Under the pieces are notes generated by a model. The model was not told where the DNA came from. It made no database searches and saw nothing but the letters and a program-made list of their open reading frames with translations. DNA of 64,000 nucleotides. It comes from Sorghum bicolor (Eukaryota; Streptophyta; Magnoliopsida; Poales; Poaceae). The translations under genes were made by a program, and so were the position numbers. Location: contig NC_012876.2 of assembly GCF_000003195.3 (NCBI RefSeq), forward strand, positions 46,743,276-46,807,275, in the 5' to 3' direction. Below, piece after piece: positions 45,015-56,400 of the stretch (its first letter is position 1; each line of letters starts with the position of its first letter).

Positions 45015-46985
45015 CTAAAGTAGAAAGTCAAATATCCTATCGGCCTTGGCGGTGTCAAAGGCAAACTTCTCTGGTTCTTTCTGCCCAAAAGGACAAGACA
45101 TCGGCTTCTTGTTTTTTACCCACTCTGCCAAACCGATTACTGGTTCCTCGTTGGAATCTGAGCTTGTTGCTTCGTCAACAAATGACACTTTCTTATTCCA
45201 TGCCCTCTTAGGCTCGAAAGGCTTGATGTCTTGATCAGATATCCTCTGCACCAAATGACTTAAACTTTCGAACTCTTGAGATGCATACTTATCCCTGATA
45301 TGTGGCAACAAACCCTGGAAAGCCAAATCGGCTAGCTGTCGATCATCCAGAACCAGGCTATAGCATTTATTCTTGACCTCTTGTATCCTCTGCACAAATC
45401 CCTCAACCGACTCATCATTACGTTGCCTCAACTTAACCAAGTCGGTGATCTTCTTCTCATGAACCCCCGAGAAGAAGTATCTGTGGAATTGCTTCTCTAG
45501 ATCGGCCCAAGTAATTACTGAGTTGGGAGGTAATGATATGAACCAAGTAAAGGCCGATCCAGACAATGATGACGAAAATAGACGAACCCTTAATTCGTCC
45601 GTGTTACCAGCCTCTCCACATTGAATAATGAACCTGTTGACATGCTCCATGGTTGACGTGTCGTCCTGTCCGGAAAACTTTGTAAAATCTGGTACCTTGT
45701 ACCGATGTGGAAGCGGGATCAAATCATACGCTGGAGGATACGGTGTCCGATAAGAATAAGTGTTGACTTTGGGTTTTATCCCAAATTGTTCCCTCATTAC
45801 TTCAGCAATCTTATCGGCCCAATAAGCATCGGCATCTTGCCGATGAGGCGGCTGCGGATCTGGCACTTGGTGGCGAACCTCCACGTGTCTGTCTGGGACG
45901 TGACCTGTATGGAACATCGTATTGGTCACCTGTCCTCCAATCTGCGGACTACCAAACTGCTGTCCACCGATTGGCTGTCCTCCGAGTTGCTGTCCAAAAT
46001 TTATTGGCTGGTTGGGAATTCCCTGACCTTGGAACCCGGGATAAACCTGCCCTTGCTGGAACCCCGTAGTCTGATAACCCTGCTGGGGCGATTGTGGAAA
46101 GGCTTGCTGTCCAAGCCATCCATTATTAGCGTTCATCGGCATAGGTGCTGCCGATGATTGGTAATTGGGTACCGTCGTTGAATTGACATACCCCGACTGG
46201 GCCATAGGCCTCTGTTGCATCAGCATTGACTCTGCCGATGCGTTGGGCATCTGGAACATTGAGTCTTGAGGATTTCCAGTGTGAGGCCTTGCAGTAGTAG
46301 TTGTGGTATACCGAGGACTCTGGTTCACCGGCACATTGGAAGGTGCCGATGTCATAGGAGTTTTGCCCCTCATGTCAGTTATCTGTGATGTTCCCGGCGT
46401 CAACTCTGGAGGCATACCATAACCCCACCAGTTGGGAGGAAGAGTTAACCCCGACATTGCCGATGCCAACATATCTGTTGTCAGTTTATGCTGCCCAACT
46501 GAAATTTGTGGGTTGGTTGCCATCGGCATAGATAGTGCACCAGTAGTCCCCAATGTACTTGGAGGGACGGCAGACTGTGCACTTGCACTCGTCAAGGCAG
46601 CCGATGGAGCCGTGACCTCTGGTGCCGTGGGTTGATGATGGGAAGGGCCCACATAATCCGGCGGGATTTGTCCTTCCTTGAAGGTTCTTGCCACGGCGTT
46701 AAAAACCGTATTAGACAGTACACCAGCTTGGTTAATCAGCGCTCGATTGATGGCATTGTCAACCATATCCTGAAGCTTGCCAGGATTGGCGTCGAAGGTG
46801 ACCTGCCGTGGTGCCGGCAGTGCATCTTTCTGGACCACTTCGCCGCTCCTGTTTATGCTGAAAGACTTCAGGCATTGCTGCTTGAACTCTTCCATGGCTT
46901 GGGCAATAGCTTGCTTCTGCTCATCCTTGAGGTTGGCTTCCGTCACGGGGATGACGTTGTCTTGATCGAGGTCAGAGATCGACAT
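45015..46985 (-). CDS. gag: Gag of P
   Basis: 656 codons from ATG 46985 (MSISDLDQDNVIPV). The N-terminal half is rich in Pro, Gln, Thr and Asn with repeats around PNWWGYGMPPE and Gly-Gln runs. The structured gag domain is at about residues 440-620 (VPDFTKFSGQDDTSTMEH, AFTWFISLPPNSVITWADLEKQF, HLVQRISDQ). The gene ends at TAG 45015-45017. The frame after it is open into the zinc knuckle, so the TAG is either a readthrough stop or a CAG mutation. Gag forms the particle that packages element RNA. Confidence 0.92.
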   Translation of the reverse strand: MSISDLDQDNVIPVTEANLKDEQKQAIAQAMEEFKQQCLKSFSINRSGEVVQKDALPAPRQVTFDANPGKLQDMVDNAINRALINQAGVLSNTVFNAVARTFKEGQIPPDYVGPSHHQPTAPEVTAPSAALTSASAQSAVPPSTLGTTGALSMPMATNPQISVGQHKLTTDMLASAMSGLTLPPNWWGYGMPPELTPGTSQITDMRGKTPMTSAPSNVPVNQSPRYTTTTTARPHTGNPQDSMFQMPNASAESMLMQQRPMAQSGYVNSTTVPNYQSSAAPMPMNANNGWLGQQAFPQSPQQGYQTTGFQQGQVYPGFQGQGIPNQPINFGQQLGGQPIGGQQFGSPQIGGQVTNTMFHTGHVPDRHVEVRHQVPDPQPPHRQDADAYWADKIAEVMREQFGIKPKVNTYSYRTPYPPAYDLIPLPHRYKVPDFTKFSGQDDTSTMEHVNRFIIQCGEAGNTDELRVRLFSSSLSGSAFTWFISLPPNSVITWADLEKQFHRYFFSGVHEKKITDLVKLRQRNDESVEGFVQRIQEVKNKCYSLVLDDRQLADLAFQGLLPHIRDKYASQEFESLSHLVQRISDQDIKPFEPKRAWNKKVSFVDEATSSDSNEEPVIGLAEWVKNKKPMSCPFGQKEPEKFAFDTAKADRIFDFLL

Positions 46986-47005
46986 GTTGATCTTGATCTT
47001 GAATC

Positions 47006-47024
47006 GGTCCCACTGGGTGTGCCA
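47006..47024 (-). promoter_or_regulatory. Primer-binding site of P
   Basis: The minus strand reads TGGCACACCCAGTGGGACC, 7 bases inside the 5' LTR end. P' has TGGCACGCCCAGTGGGACA. The priming tRNA is not identified. Confidence 0.6.
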
Positions 47025-47031
47025 AAAGATG

Positions 47032-47720
47032 TGTTGATGCGAAACTGATCTGCAAACACAAAGGGCTAATACCCGATTCGAACGTTAAGGCGTGCCAGCC
47101 GATTTAACCTTGCTATCGGCAAAGGTGATAACTCGAATACTTTAGTCCTGACAACAGCGATGCGCCCGGATGTCACGGCTAAGAGGTACTCACGCGGAAC
47201 TCGAGAACACGCCGAGCTTAAGTCGACGAATTCCTAAGAACTCGTAATAAAAGGAAAAAAGTATGACGAAGTCGTCGAAAAGTAAATGCTGGAATATGAG
47301 TAAAAACGTGTGTTTGATTGATTTCTTGATATCTTGATTACAAGGTCCTAGGGTTTATATTTATACCCTGCTCAAAGAGCTACGACCAGACACGATTAGA
47401 ATTCGAATTCCAAATTACACGGAATCCGTATACAAAACGATGCAAACAACTAAGGAAATAATAAAACTATCCTTCGTGACAAACCGAAACTCCTCCAGAT
47501 AACAACTGGCAGCTTCCAGACTCCTCCTTCGCGTCATCGGCAATCCCCTTGCCGTAGTCATCGGCAGACCTTTTCACCCAGCCATCGGCACCATATTACC
47601 GCCTGTGGACATAGTCACATTCAACCTTTCCCTCATCGGCAACCATCCTCATCAGCAACCCGCATTGTACTGCCACCCTATCCTGTCATCCTGGACACGT
47701 GCCCAAAAACGGTGTCAACA
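47032..47720 (-). mobile_element. 5' LTR of P
   Basis: 689 bases, TGTTGACACC to GCATCAACA on the minus strand. TATA box near 47354-47365. It differs from the 3' LTR at two sites by eye. Confidence 0.95.
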
Positions 47721-47725
47721 AGCAG

Positions 47726-49720
47726 CCACCGCAGCAGCAACAGCAGCAGCAGCAGGCGGGCCAAGAGGAGGGACCGCTCGAGCCTCCGCCCCAAGGTCCG
47801 GCCCAGCCAGTGCCACCGGAGCCGCAAGAGCTCGGCGAGGAGGAGGACTTGCCGGTGTACGGCCCCCCAACCCCGGCGTGGCTCCTCCCGGGGGCACCTG
47901 CCACGATCCGGGCAGAGCCGGGGCGAGCGGATGGAGTGGTGGCGCTCGCCTGTCTGAAGCGCACGCCCCCCGACCCCGAGTCCGATATCAAGAGGACAAT
48001 TTACGGCATGGACGGGATCGCCCCAGGGTTCCTCCGGGAACGTCGGGCGTGGGAGGACCGCTTTCCTTCCGAGGAGGATGAAATTGGGGCATCGGGGACC
48101 AAGGATGGAACCTGGAAGACGGTGGACGACGACGGACGGTTCCCATGCCTCGTCGACCTGTTCCTGCGCCATGGGGGCTCCCTCGAGACCGTCGAGGGCC
48201 TCATCCGCGGCGTTAAGGCGCGGGCTGACCGGGAGATGGAGCACTGGTGCCCCGACCGCATCCGTATCTGGGCCTCCCACGACCCGTCTGAGCCCGACAT
48301 CTTCCTCGACGATCGGAAGGAGGCAGAGAAGTGGGAACACGTCGAGGAGCTCTGCCTTTGGATGAAGCATGTGGTGGGGCTCCTCTCGGACGTTATCAAC
48401 AACGGGCTCGGCCCGGCTTATTTCGTAAGTGTTTCTCGAACTCCAATCCTCATGGTGCTTTCTGGTTTCTGTATTCTAATCCATCCGACCCTTGATTCGC
48501 AGGATATGAAAGAGACCTCCCACATCAAGTCCAGCTTCATACACGCCACGAGGGGCGGTTGGGAGCAGCTCCCCCTCCTCAAGGATCAACTCCTCGAGTC
48601 GCAGGAAAAGCTCCTTAAAGCTTACAAAGATCTCATAGCACTCGAGGAGGAGAAGAAGACGAGGGAGGCTGCCTTGGCTGAGGCCCGAGAGGCCTCGAAG
48701 AAGGCGGAGGAGGAGACGATGCAGCTACGGGAGCGGGCTCTTACGGTCGAGGAGGCCGCGTCCAGAGCCCGGGAGGAGGCCCTGTCCCACAAGAGCGTTA
48801 TCGCGGATCTGGACAAGTAGAAGGGCCTCCTTAAATCCGACTTGGACTCTCTCCGAGAGTCCTTCCGAAAGATGAAGGTGGAGCATGTGAACGGCGAGGT
48901 CGCCAGGGGCGCCGCGGAGGAAGCCAAGAAGAAGGCCCTCGAAGATCTCGAGGCGGAGCGGGCTCGATCCCGCAGTCTCTCTAACGACGTCGAGCGTCTG
49001 AAGGGAGAATTGCTGGAGAAGAGTGGGGCCATTGCTCAGGCTGGCAAGGCGATCGAGGATCTCCGCGTTGCCAACACCGAGCTGGCACGCTCCAACAAAG
49101 AGATCGAGGGGGCCAACACCAGACTGGTCGGCGAGAACACGGCCCTCGAGGAGACCGTACGCGGTATGTTTCCTCTATCAGATTTCTTTTTCCGAGGTGT
49201 GCTTAGTTTTTCCTAAGGTCTCTTTATATTGGCTTTTACAGGGCTCAAGGACGAACTCCTGGCCGCCCAAGCCGAGGCTCGCAACGCCAAGGCTCAGCTC
49301 GAGGCGGAGGTTGCTTTGAACCGTCGAGTGCGGACGGCGATAAGTGATCACTCGACCTCTTGGGAGGTCGAGCCTATGGATGAGTCGAGGGAGGACGCTC
49401 GAGGCGACGCCCTGGTCGACCAGTTGTGCTACATAGGCGCGACGCTGCGAGATCGGGTGCGGGACGCCCTCCACATCGGGGTGAAGCGGGCGATGGCGGT
49501 TGTCTGCTCGGGCTTCTCCTACGACATGGAGGTGGTGTCCCATGGCTTCGTCACCGACATCTCCAAGACCGACGCAGAGAACGAGGAGAGGCTCCATGCC
49601 TTGATCGACGACGCGGAGGCTCCTGGGGAAAGGTTGGCCAAGCTTTTCGAGCCTGAGGTGCTCCCTCCTGAGGCTAGCTCGGGCGGAGGCGAGGGCGGTG
49701 AGGATCGTGCCGCGGACTGA
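47726..49720 (+). pseudogene. Antisense Transposase_28-like gene, T3 copy, 3' part
   Basis: Continuation of the gene begun at 33099: rest of exon 4 (47726-48424), exon 5 (48503-49163) and exon 6 (49242-49720). Exon 4 holds the conserved part from YGPPTPAWLLPGAPAT through YGMDGIAPGFLRERR, LVDLFLRHGG and WMKHVVGLLSDVINNGLGPAYF. Exon 5 is the coiled coil (EEEKKTREAALAEAREASKK and on), broken by TAG 48818-48820 (GAG in T1). Exon 6 is a compact acidic domain with VDQLCYIGATLRDRVRDALH and ends at TGA 49718-49720. Without P and with two codons changed, the frame would be continuous, so this is the best preserved T copy of the gene. Confidence 0.87.
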
Positions 49721-50276
49721 GGCCTGCGAGCCTGCTCAGGGCGCCTGAGGCCCCTTGTACGATACTTTGTTAAATCTGTGGGTAACTGATGCTGTATCAC
49801 TTTCGTAATTGTTAAATGCTTATTTTGTCTTTCCGCTTGATGCTTTCGTTTCTCTTTGTGCCTACGTTTGTATCCCTTGCTCGATTTTTCGTAAAAGACC
49901 ACCTCGATCACTTCAATGGTGGGGAAGTGAGTAGAGTTTCCGTAGCCCGGGGGCGTAGGAGTTCTCCAGCTCGTTGTCCCTCGGCCTTTGAGGGGCTCGA
50001 GGCGCCTTAAACCGTGCAAGGTTTACTACGTAAGAAAAGAAAACTTCTTGGTTTTTTCGATACTCGGGGGGGGGGTCGTCCCCCTGGTAGCCCCCGAGGG
50101 GGTCCTGACTATGATGGGTCATAGTCGGTGCCCCCTTTTAACGTCGAGATCGTGACTTATTAATCTTCTCGGCACAAAGAAAGAAGAATTGTTTCGAGGG
50201 AAGGACTTTATTTATTCATTCATTTGTTTACAAAGTCTTGGTACAAAACGTAAGCAGGAACATAAGTTTAGAACTT
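49721..50276. other. Spacer between convergent genes of T3, with inverted repeat 50098-50135
   Basis: Equivalent to 5146-5703. Arms 50098-50114 and 50119-50135 pair around TGGG with one mismatch and two G-T pairs; the inner 8 bases are perfect. A run of nine or ten G and a CCCCCGAGGGGG palindrome lie just upstream (about 50066-50102). No reading frame is convincing. Confidence 0.6.
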
Positions 50277-53200
50277 CTAGGGGTAGAATCGACGTAGCTG
50301 TTCGATGTTCCATGCGTTGGTGAGAATTGCCCCCTTTTCGTCCGCCAGCTTGTACGTTCCCGGCTTCAGGACCTCGGCTACCACGTACGGACCTTCCCAA
50401 GGCGGAGTCAGCTTGTGGCGTCCCTGATTGCTTTGCCGGCGTCGTAGGACTAGGTCGCCCATGTTGAGGTCCCTCTTGCGCACATGCTTGTCGTGGTAGC
50501 GTCGAAGCCTTTGCTGATATCTGGCAGAGTTGAGGAGGGCCATGTCTCTAGCCTCCTCAAGTTGGTCGACCGCGTTTTCTTGAGTCTCTTTGTTCGATTG
50601 CTCGTTGTAGGCCTTGAGTCGAGGTGACCCATACTCAGAGCCGTAGACCATGAAGAACGGGGTGTATTTTGTGGCCCTGCTTGGTGTTGTCCTGAGGCTC
50701 CATAGGACTGAGGAAAGCTCCTCGACCCATTTTTTGCCGAATTTCTTCAATCGATTGTAGATCCTTGGCTTGAGTCCTTGCAAAATCATGCCGTTGGCAC
50801 GCTCGACTTGGCCGTTAGTTCAAGGGTGGGCTACTGCAGACCAGTTCACACGGATGTGATGCCGATCGCAGAAGTCCAAAAACTTTTTGCCGGTGAACTG
50901 GGTGCCGTTGTCGGTGATGATGACATTGGGGATCCCAAACCGATGGAAGATGTCGGTGAAGAAAAGGACGGCCTGCTCGGAGCGGATGTTGGTGATGGGT
51001 CGAGCCTCGATCCATTTGGAGAACTTGTCAATGGCCACCAGCAAATGGGTGAATCCTCCTTTCGCCTTTTGTAGAGGTCCTAATAAATCGAGCCCCCACA
51101 CCGCAAAAGGCCAGGTAATGGGGATCATCTGAAGAGCGTGGGCAGGCAGATGCGTCTGCTTGGCGTAGAACTGACACCCGTGACATGATCGTACGAGCTC
51201 GATGGCGTCCGCCACGGCCGTTGGCCAGTAGAAGCCTTGTCGAAAAGCGTTCCCTACAAGGGTCCGTGGAGCGGCGTGGTGACCGCAAGCCCCCGAGTGC
51301 AGGTCATCGTGGAGTTTTCGGCCTTCTTCCACGGTGATGCAATGTTGTAAGACCCCCGTCGGGCTCCGTCGATATAGCTCGTTGTCTTTGCCATAGATCA
51401 CATATGATTTGGCCCGTCGAGCGATACGACGAGCTTCTGACCTGTCTTCCGGCAACTCGCCGTGGATAAGGCAGTCGAGGAACGGTGTGCGCCAATCGAA
51501 TGGTCGACCTGGTCGTCGTTCTATCTCCATCATCTCTTCCACCATCAAGAGCGTATCGACAGCATTGGTTGGTTGGGCGGTGGTGGCATCGACGCCAGCC
51601 CCCGTGCCTAGGTCGACGGATGGCTCGTGAAGATCTTTTGAGAATGCATCAGGCGGCACCGTGCCTCTGGTCGATGCGATCTTGGCGAGTTCGTCGGCTG
51701 CCTCGTTGTAGCGTCGAGCGATATGGATAAGCTCGAGACCGTGGAACCTGTCCTCGAGTCGACGGACCTCCTTGCAGTACGCTTCCATTTTTGGGTCGTG
51801 GCAGCTCGAGGTTTTCATTACTTGGTCGATGACGAGTTGGGAGTCACCTCGGACGTCGAGGCGTCGGACTCCTAACTCGATAGCGATCTTGAGACCGTTG
51901 ACGAGGGCCTCATATTCTACGACATTGTTAGATGCGGCAAAATGAATCCTGGTTACGTACCTCATGTGGACGCCCAAGGGTGAGATGAACAGCAGGCCGG
52001 CTCCGGCTCCAGTTTTCATGAATGACCCATCGAAATACATCGTCCATAGTTCCACCTGGACCTGGGTCGGGGGGAGCTGGGTGTCCGTCCATTCTGCGAT
52101 GAAGTCTACCAGGGCCTGCGATTTGATGGCCTTGCGAGGCGCATAAGTGAGAGCCTCACTCATGAGCTCGACCGACCATTTTGCTATTCTTCCCGTGGCT
52201 TCTTTGCTCTGGATTATTTCGCCTAAAGGAAAAGACGAGACCACCGTGATGGGGTGGCTAAGGAAGTAATGCTGCAGCTGGCGACGGGCAAGGATTACGG
52301 CATAAATCAGCTTCTGGATTTGGGGATAACGTGCTTTGGTCTCCGAAAGCACCTCGCTGACGAAATACACTGGCCTCTGAACCGGTAGCGCATGTCCCTC
52401 CTCCTGCCTCTCGACCACCACCGCCGCGCTGACGACCTGGGTCGTCGACGCGACGTAGAGGAGCAGCGGCTCTGCAGGTTGAGGTGGAACCAGGACTGGT
52501 GCCGAGGTCAGCGTCTTCTTCAGCCTTTCGAGTGCTTCCTCGGCCTCGGGGGTCCAAGAAAAGCGCTCGACCTTCTTTAGGAGTCGATATAATGGTAATG
52601 CCTTTTCTCCTAGTCTCGAGATGAAACGGCTCAGAGCCGCCAGGCACCCCGTGACTCTCTGTACACCCTTGATATCTCGGATCGGCCCCATTTTCGTGAT
52701 GGCCGAGACTTTCTCGGGGTTGGCCTCGATGCTGCGCTGCGAAACGATGTATCCTAGGAGCATGCCTCGAGGCACACCGAAAACGCACTTCTCGGGATTG
52801 AGCTTGATCCGGCTGGTGCGTAGGTAGCTAAAGGCAATCTCGAGGTCCTGGATCAGGTCTCCTCGTCGCTTTGACTTGACGACATTGTCGTCGACGTAGG
52901 CCTCGACCGTTGACCCTATATGTTTGCCAAATACGTGGAGCATGCAACGTTGATACGTGGCTCCCGCGTTTCGAAGCCCAAATGGCATGGTCACGTAGCA
53001 ATACATCCCAAAAGGCGTGATGAAAGAGGTCGCGAGTTGGTCGGACTCCTTTATTTTTATTTGGTGGTAACCAGAATATGCATCAAGGAAAGAGAGGGTT
53101 TCACATCCCGCGGTAGAATCGACAATCTGATCAATGCGTGGCAATGGAAAGGGAACTTTTGGACATGCTTTATTCAGACTAGTATAATCGACACACATCC

Positions 53201-53480
53201 TCATTTTCCCATTCTTTTTCTTAACTAATACAGGGTTTGCTAACCAGTCAGGATGATGAACCTCCATGATGAATCCGGCCGTCAAGAGCTTGTGGACTTC
53301 CTCGCCAATGATCTTGCGCTTCTCCTCATCGAATCGGCGCAACCGCTGCTTCACTGGCTTGGAACCGGCTCGAATCTCCAAGGAGTGCTCGGCGACTTCC
53401 CTCGGTATGCCTGGCATGTCCGAGGGACTCCATGCAAACATATCAGCATTTGCACGGAGAAAGTCGACGAGCACGGCTTC
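50277..53480 (-). pseudogene. pol: Pol (RT, RNase H, second RNase H, integrase), T3 copy, one stop
   Basis: It is open for 884 codons from 53474 to TGA 50820-50822. Residues from 53474: RT Asp131 (FLDAYSGYHQ) and YVDD 193-196; gypsy RNase H with VAS for DAS at about 341; second RNase H Asp482, Glu522, Asp544, Asp594; integrase His726, His732, Cys764, Cys767, Asp796, Asp855. The TGA (CGA in T2) falls just before the catalytic Glu of NGQVERAN. The frame continues to the stop 50277-50279, with a short deletion near 50636 (AVLPTDL present in T2). No ATG lies near the 5' end: translation must come from gag-protease across TAG 53481-53483. Confidence 0.93.
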
Positions 53481-56400
53481 CTATTTGGGGTCGAGGTCGG
53501 TGCTGATCGTCAGCACTTTGCCGTCGGAGTTGTTGGGGTCGAGCGGGATCTTCTTGGTTCCTTCCGCCGCCTCGAAGCTGCCCGCATGACGCTTAGGCTC
53601 TGGGGCCTCAGCGGCCATGGCCTCGAGCTTTGCAACGAGCTCGGTGGAGCTCTCGACCGCCTCCCCGTACTCGACGCACTCGACGTCGCATTCATACGCG
53701 TGCTCGAAGGAGGAACTGACAGTGATGACGCCTTTGGGACCAGGCATCTTCAGCTTCAAGTAGGTGTAGTTGGGTATAGCCATGAACTTGGCGTAGCCCG
53801 GGCGCCCGATGATGGCGTGGTACGTGCCTCGGAACCCAACCACCTCAAAGGTGAGGGTCTCCTTCCTGAAGTTGGCCGCCGAGCCGAAGCAGACCGGTAG
53901 GTCAATTCGACCTACCGGCAGTGCCTTTTTCCCTGGCACGACGCCATGGAAACCGCCGACGCTTGGCTGGAGGCGTCCTCTATCGATGCCGAGGAGGTCG
54001 AGGGTCTCGAGGTAGATGATGTTGAGGCTGCTGCCACCATCCATCAGCACTTTCGAGAGTCAGGTGTTGACGATGATGGGGTCGACGACGAGCGGGTAGA
54101 CGCCCGGGGCGACTACCTTGTCGGGGTGGTCCTCTCGGTCGAAAGTGATAGGAGTGCTTGACCAGCTAAGGTACTGGGGCACCGCCATTCTTGCTGCAAA
54201 GACTTCGCGACGCTCCCTTTTGCGCTGCCTCATGGTTAATTGAGTCGAGGGCCCGCCATAGATCATGTAGCAGTCGTGGACGGCGGGGAAGCCGTCGTCA
54301 TCTTTGTTGTCCTCCTTGCTGCCAGCCTTCTCTTTCTTGGAGTCATCACGCGTATCTTTTTTGAACCCCAGACTGTCGAAATGCTTTTTCAGCATACGAC
54401 AGTCCTTGAGCTTGTGGTTGGCGCCTCCCTTATGGTAAGGGCACGGCTCCTCCAACATCTTTTCAAAGATGCCTCCATCCGGAGGGCCTCGAGGCTTCTT
54501 TCGATCCATGGCGGCGACAAGGTTGTCATCGGAATCTTCCCGGTGGAATTGCCGCACTTTCTGCTTCTTTTTATTTTTCTTGAGGCCTCGACTGGGGGTC
54601 CCATCTTCGTCGACGGGCTGCTTTCCTTTTCTTCCTTCTGAGCTGAAGAAGGCGCCGACTGCCTCCTCCCCTGCCGCGTAGTTGGCTACTACGTCCATCA
54701 GCTCGTCGACGGTCTGAGGTCGATTGCGTCCTAATTCCCGCACCAAGTCTCGACTGGTGGTGCCCGAGACAAACGCCAAGATGACGTCGTGGTCAGGGAT
54801 GTGCGGCAGCTCAGTGCGCTGCTTCGAGAAGCGTCGAGCATACTCCCGAAGAGTTTCTCCCGACTTCTGTTTGCACTTGCTGAGGTCCCACGAGTTCCCT
54901 GGCCGTATGTAGGTCCCTTTGAAGTTACCCTCAAAGACTCTGACCAGATCAACCCAGTTGTGGATCTGATTGGCAGGGAGTTCCTCGAGCCATCGACGGG
55001 TGGTGTCGGAGAGGAAAAGGGGTAGCTGTCTGATGATGGCTCGATCATCACCTCGAGCGCCACCTAGCTGACAGGCCAGCCTGAAGTCGGCCAGCCACAA
55101 CTCTGGTTTGGTCTCTCCATTGTACTTCGCGATGCTGGTCGGGGGTCGAAATGGATTGGGCAGGGGCGTGCTGCGGATCGCCCTGCTGAACACGCGTGGG
55201 CCTGGTGGCTCGGGGGCCACCCGGTCCTCGTCGCTGTCGTATCTCCCACCGCGATGCGCGCTATAACCGCGCTCTTCCGCGTCTCCGTGCCGGCGGCGTC
55301 GATTTTCTTTGATGTCGTGCCGCGCATCGTGTCGACGTTGATTGTCGACGGGGAGGATGAGAGCGGTCTTTCTACCTCGAGAGGGAGGTTGTTGATGGAC
55401 TGACACCTCCTCTTCGTTTAGAGGCTGTTTGTCGCGCTTCTCTGTGGCAGCTCCTCGTCGTCGGGACGCCGAACTTTCGGCTTGTTGAACCGCCGCCACC
55501 TGGAGCAATGTCTGTACCTCATCTCGAATGCGTCGGGCCTGGGAATTCGACGGCTCTGGCATGTTACGTAGCAGCATCGTCGCTGCCACTACATTCTGGC
55601 CTGCTCGAGGGAAACGGCTGACAGGTTGCTCTGGCTCTGCGTCGCCGACGATCTGTCGATGTACCTCTCGAGCGCGTCTGCGGACACTTCCGCCCGGCGG
55701 GTAGGGCAGGTCTTGCTCGAGGATTTGCTCGATCAGGACGAGGCGCTCGCGGTCTTCGTCGAGCTTCATCTTGAGCTCCCGCAGCTGCGCGAGCTGCGCG
55801 GTTCTGTCTTCCTGAGGAGGGGGTCGACCTGTCCGTCGTTCCCAGGCGTCCTGGGGTCTTCTCGCGCCGCGGGGGCTCGACCACCCGCAGCAGCATCCCG
55901 TGTCTCGTCAGTAGTTTCTACCGCCCCGTCGATGTGATAGCATTCCCTCGTAGGGTCATAGCTATCTGTCTCGGAGTCGGAGTCCGGTTCGGCGGCGTAG
56001 AAACACCCACGTCCTTCCTCCAGCAATCGTTGCCTGAGGGAGGTGATCGAGTATCGTCCGGGTCCTAGACGACGGAGGCCTTGTACTCGGGAAAGGTCCG
56101 GCAGCTCGGACGCCGGCCGCCGCGCTTCAGAGCTACATGGGAGGACCATTGGTCTTTCTACGTACGTCTGGGCGTTTGGGCATATCGCCCTGGCGAGCGA
56201 CGCCGCGGCGTTGTCCAATCCGAACGGCAGTGCCGCTCTTGGAGAGAACAACCCGTGTGGAAGTAGCCTAGCTGTGGTGGGGGAGAGCGCGCGAGACGCG
56301 TCCCCTCCCGTCGTCGCGCGGTGCTGAGTCGTGGCGCTTGTTGCTCCGTCACACGGTGCTGCCGACTTGTGGCCTACGTCCTGCCTCGCATGAGTTGTTG

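Larger units (their letters stand above)
35424..47720 (-). mobile_element. Young Tat-clade Ty3/gypsy element P with an antisense plant-mobile-domain gene
   Basis: LTRs 35424-36112 (3') and 47032-47720 (5') are both 689 bases and differ at only two positions I could find (35730s A/C and 36000s G/A), near 0.3%. The flanks are AGCAG on both sides. Gag, protease and pol are on the minus strand, 46985-40105, and the plant-mobile-domain gene is on the plus strand, 36751-39959. Two RNase H domains place it in the Tat clade. Length 12,297 bases. It is the most recent insertion in the window. Confidence 0.95.
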
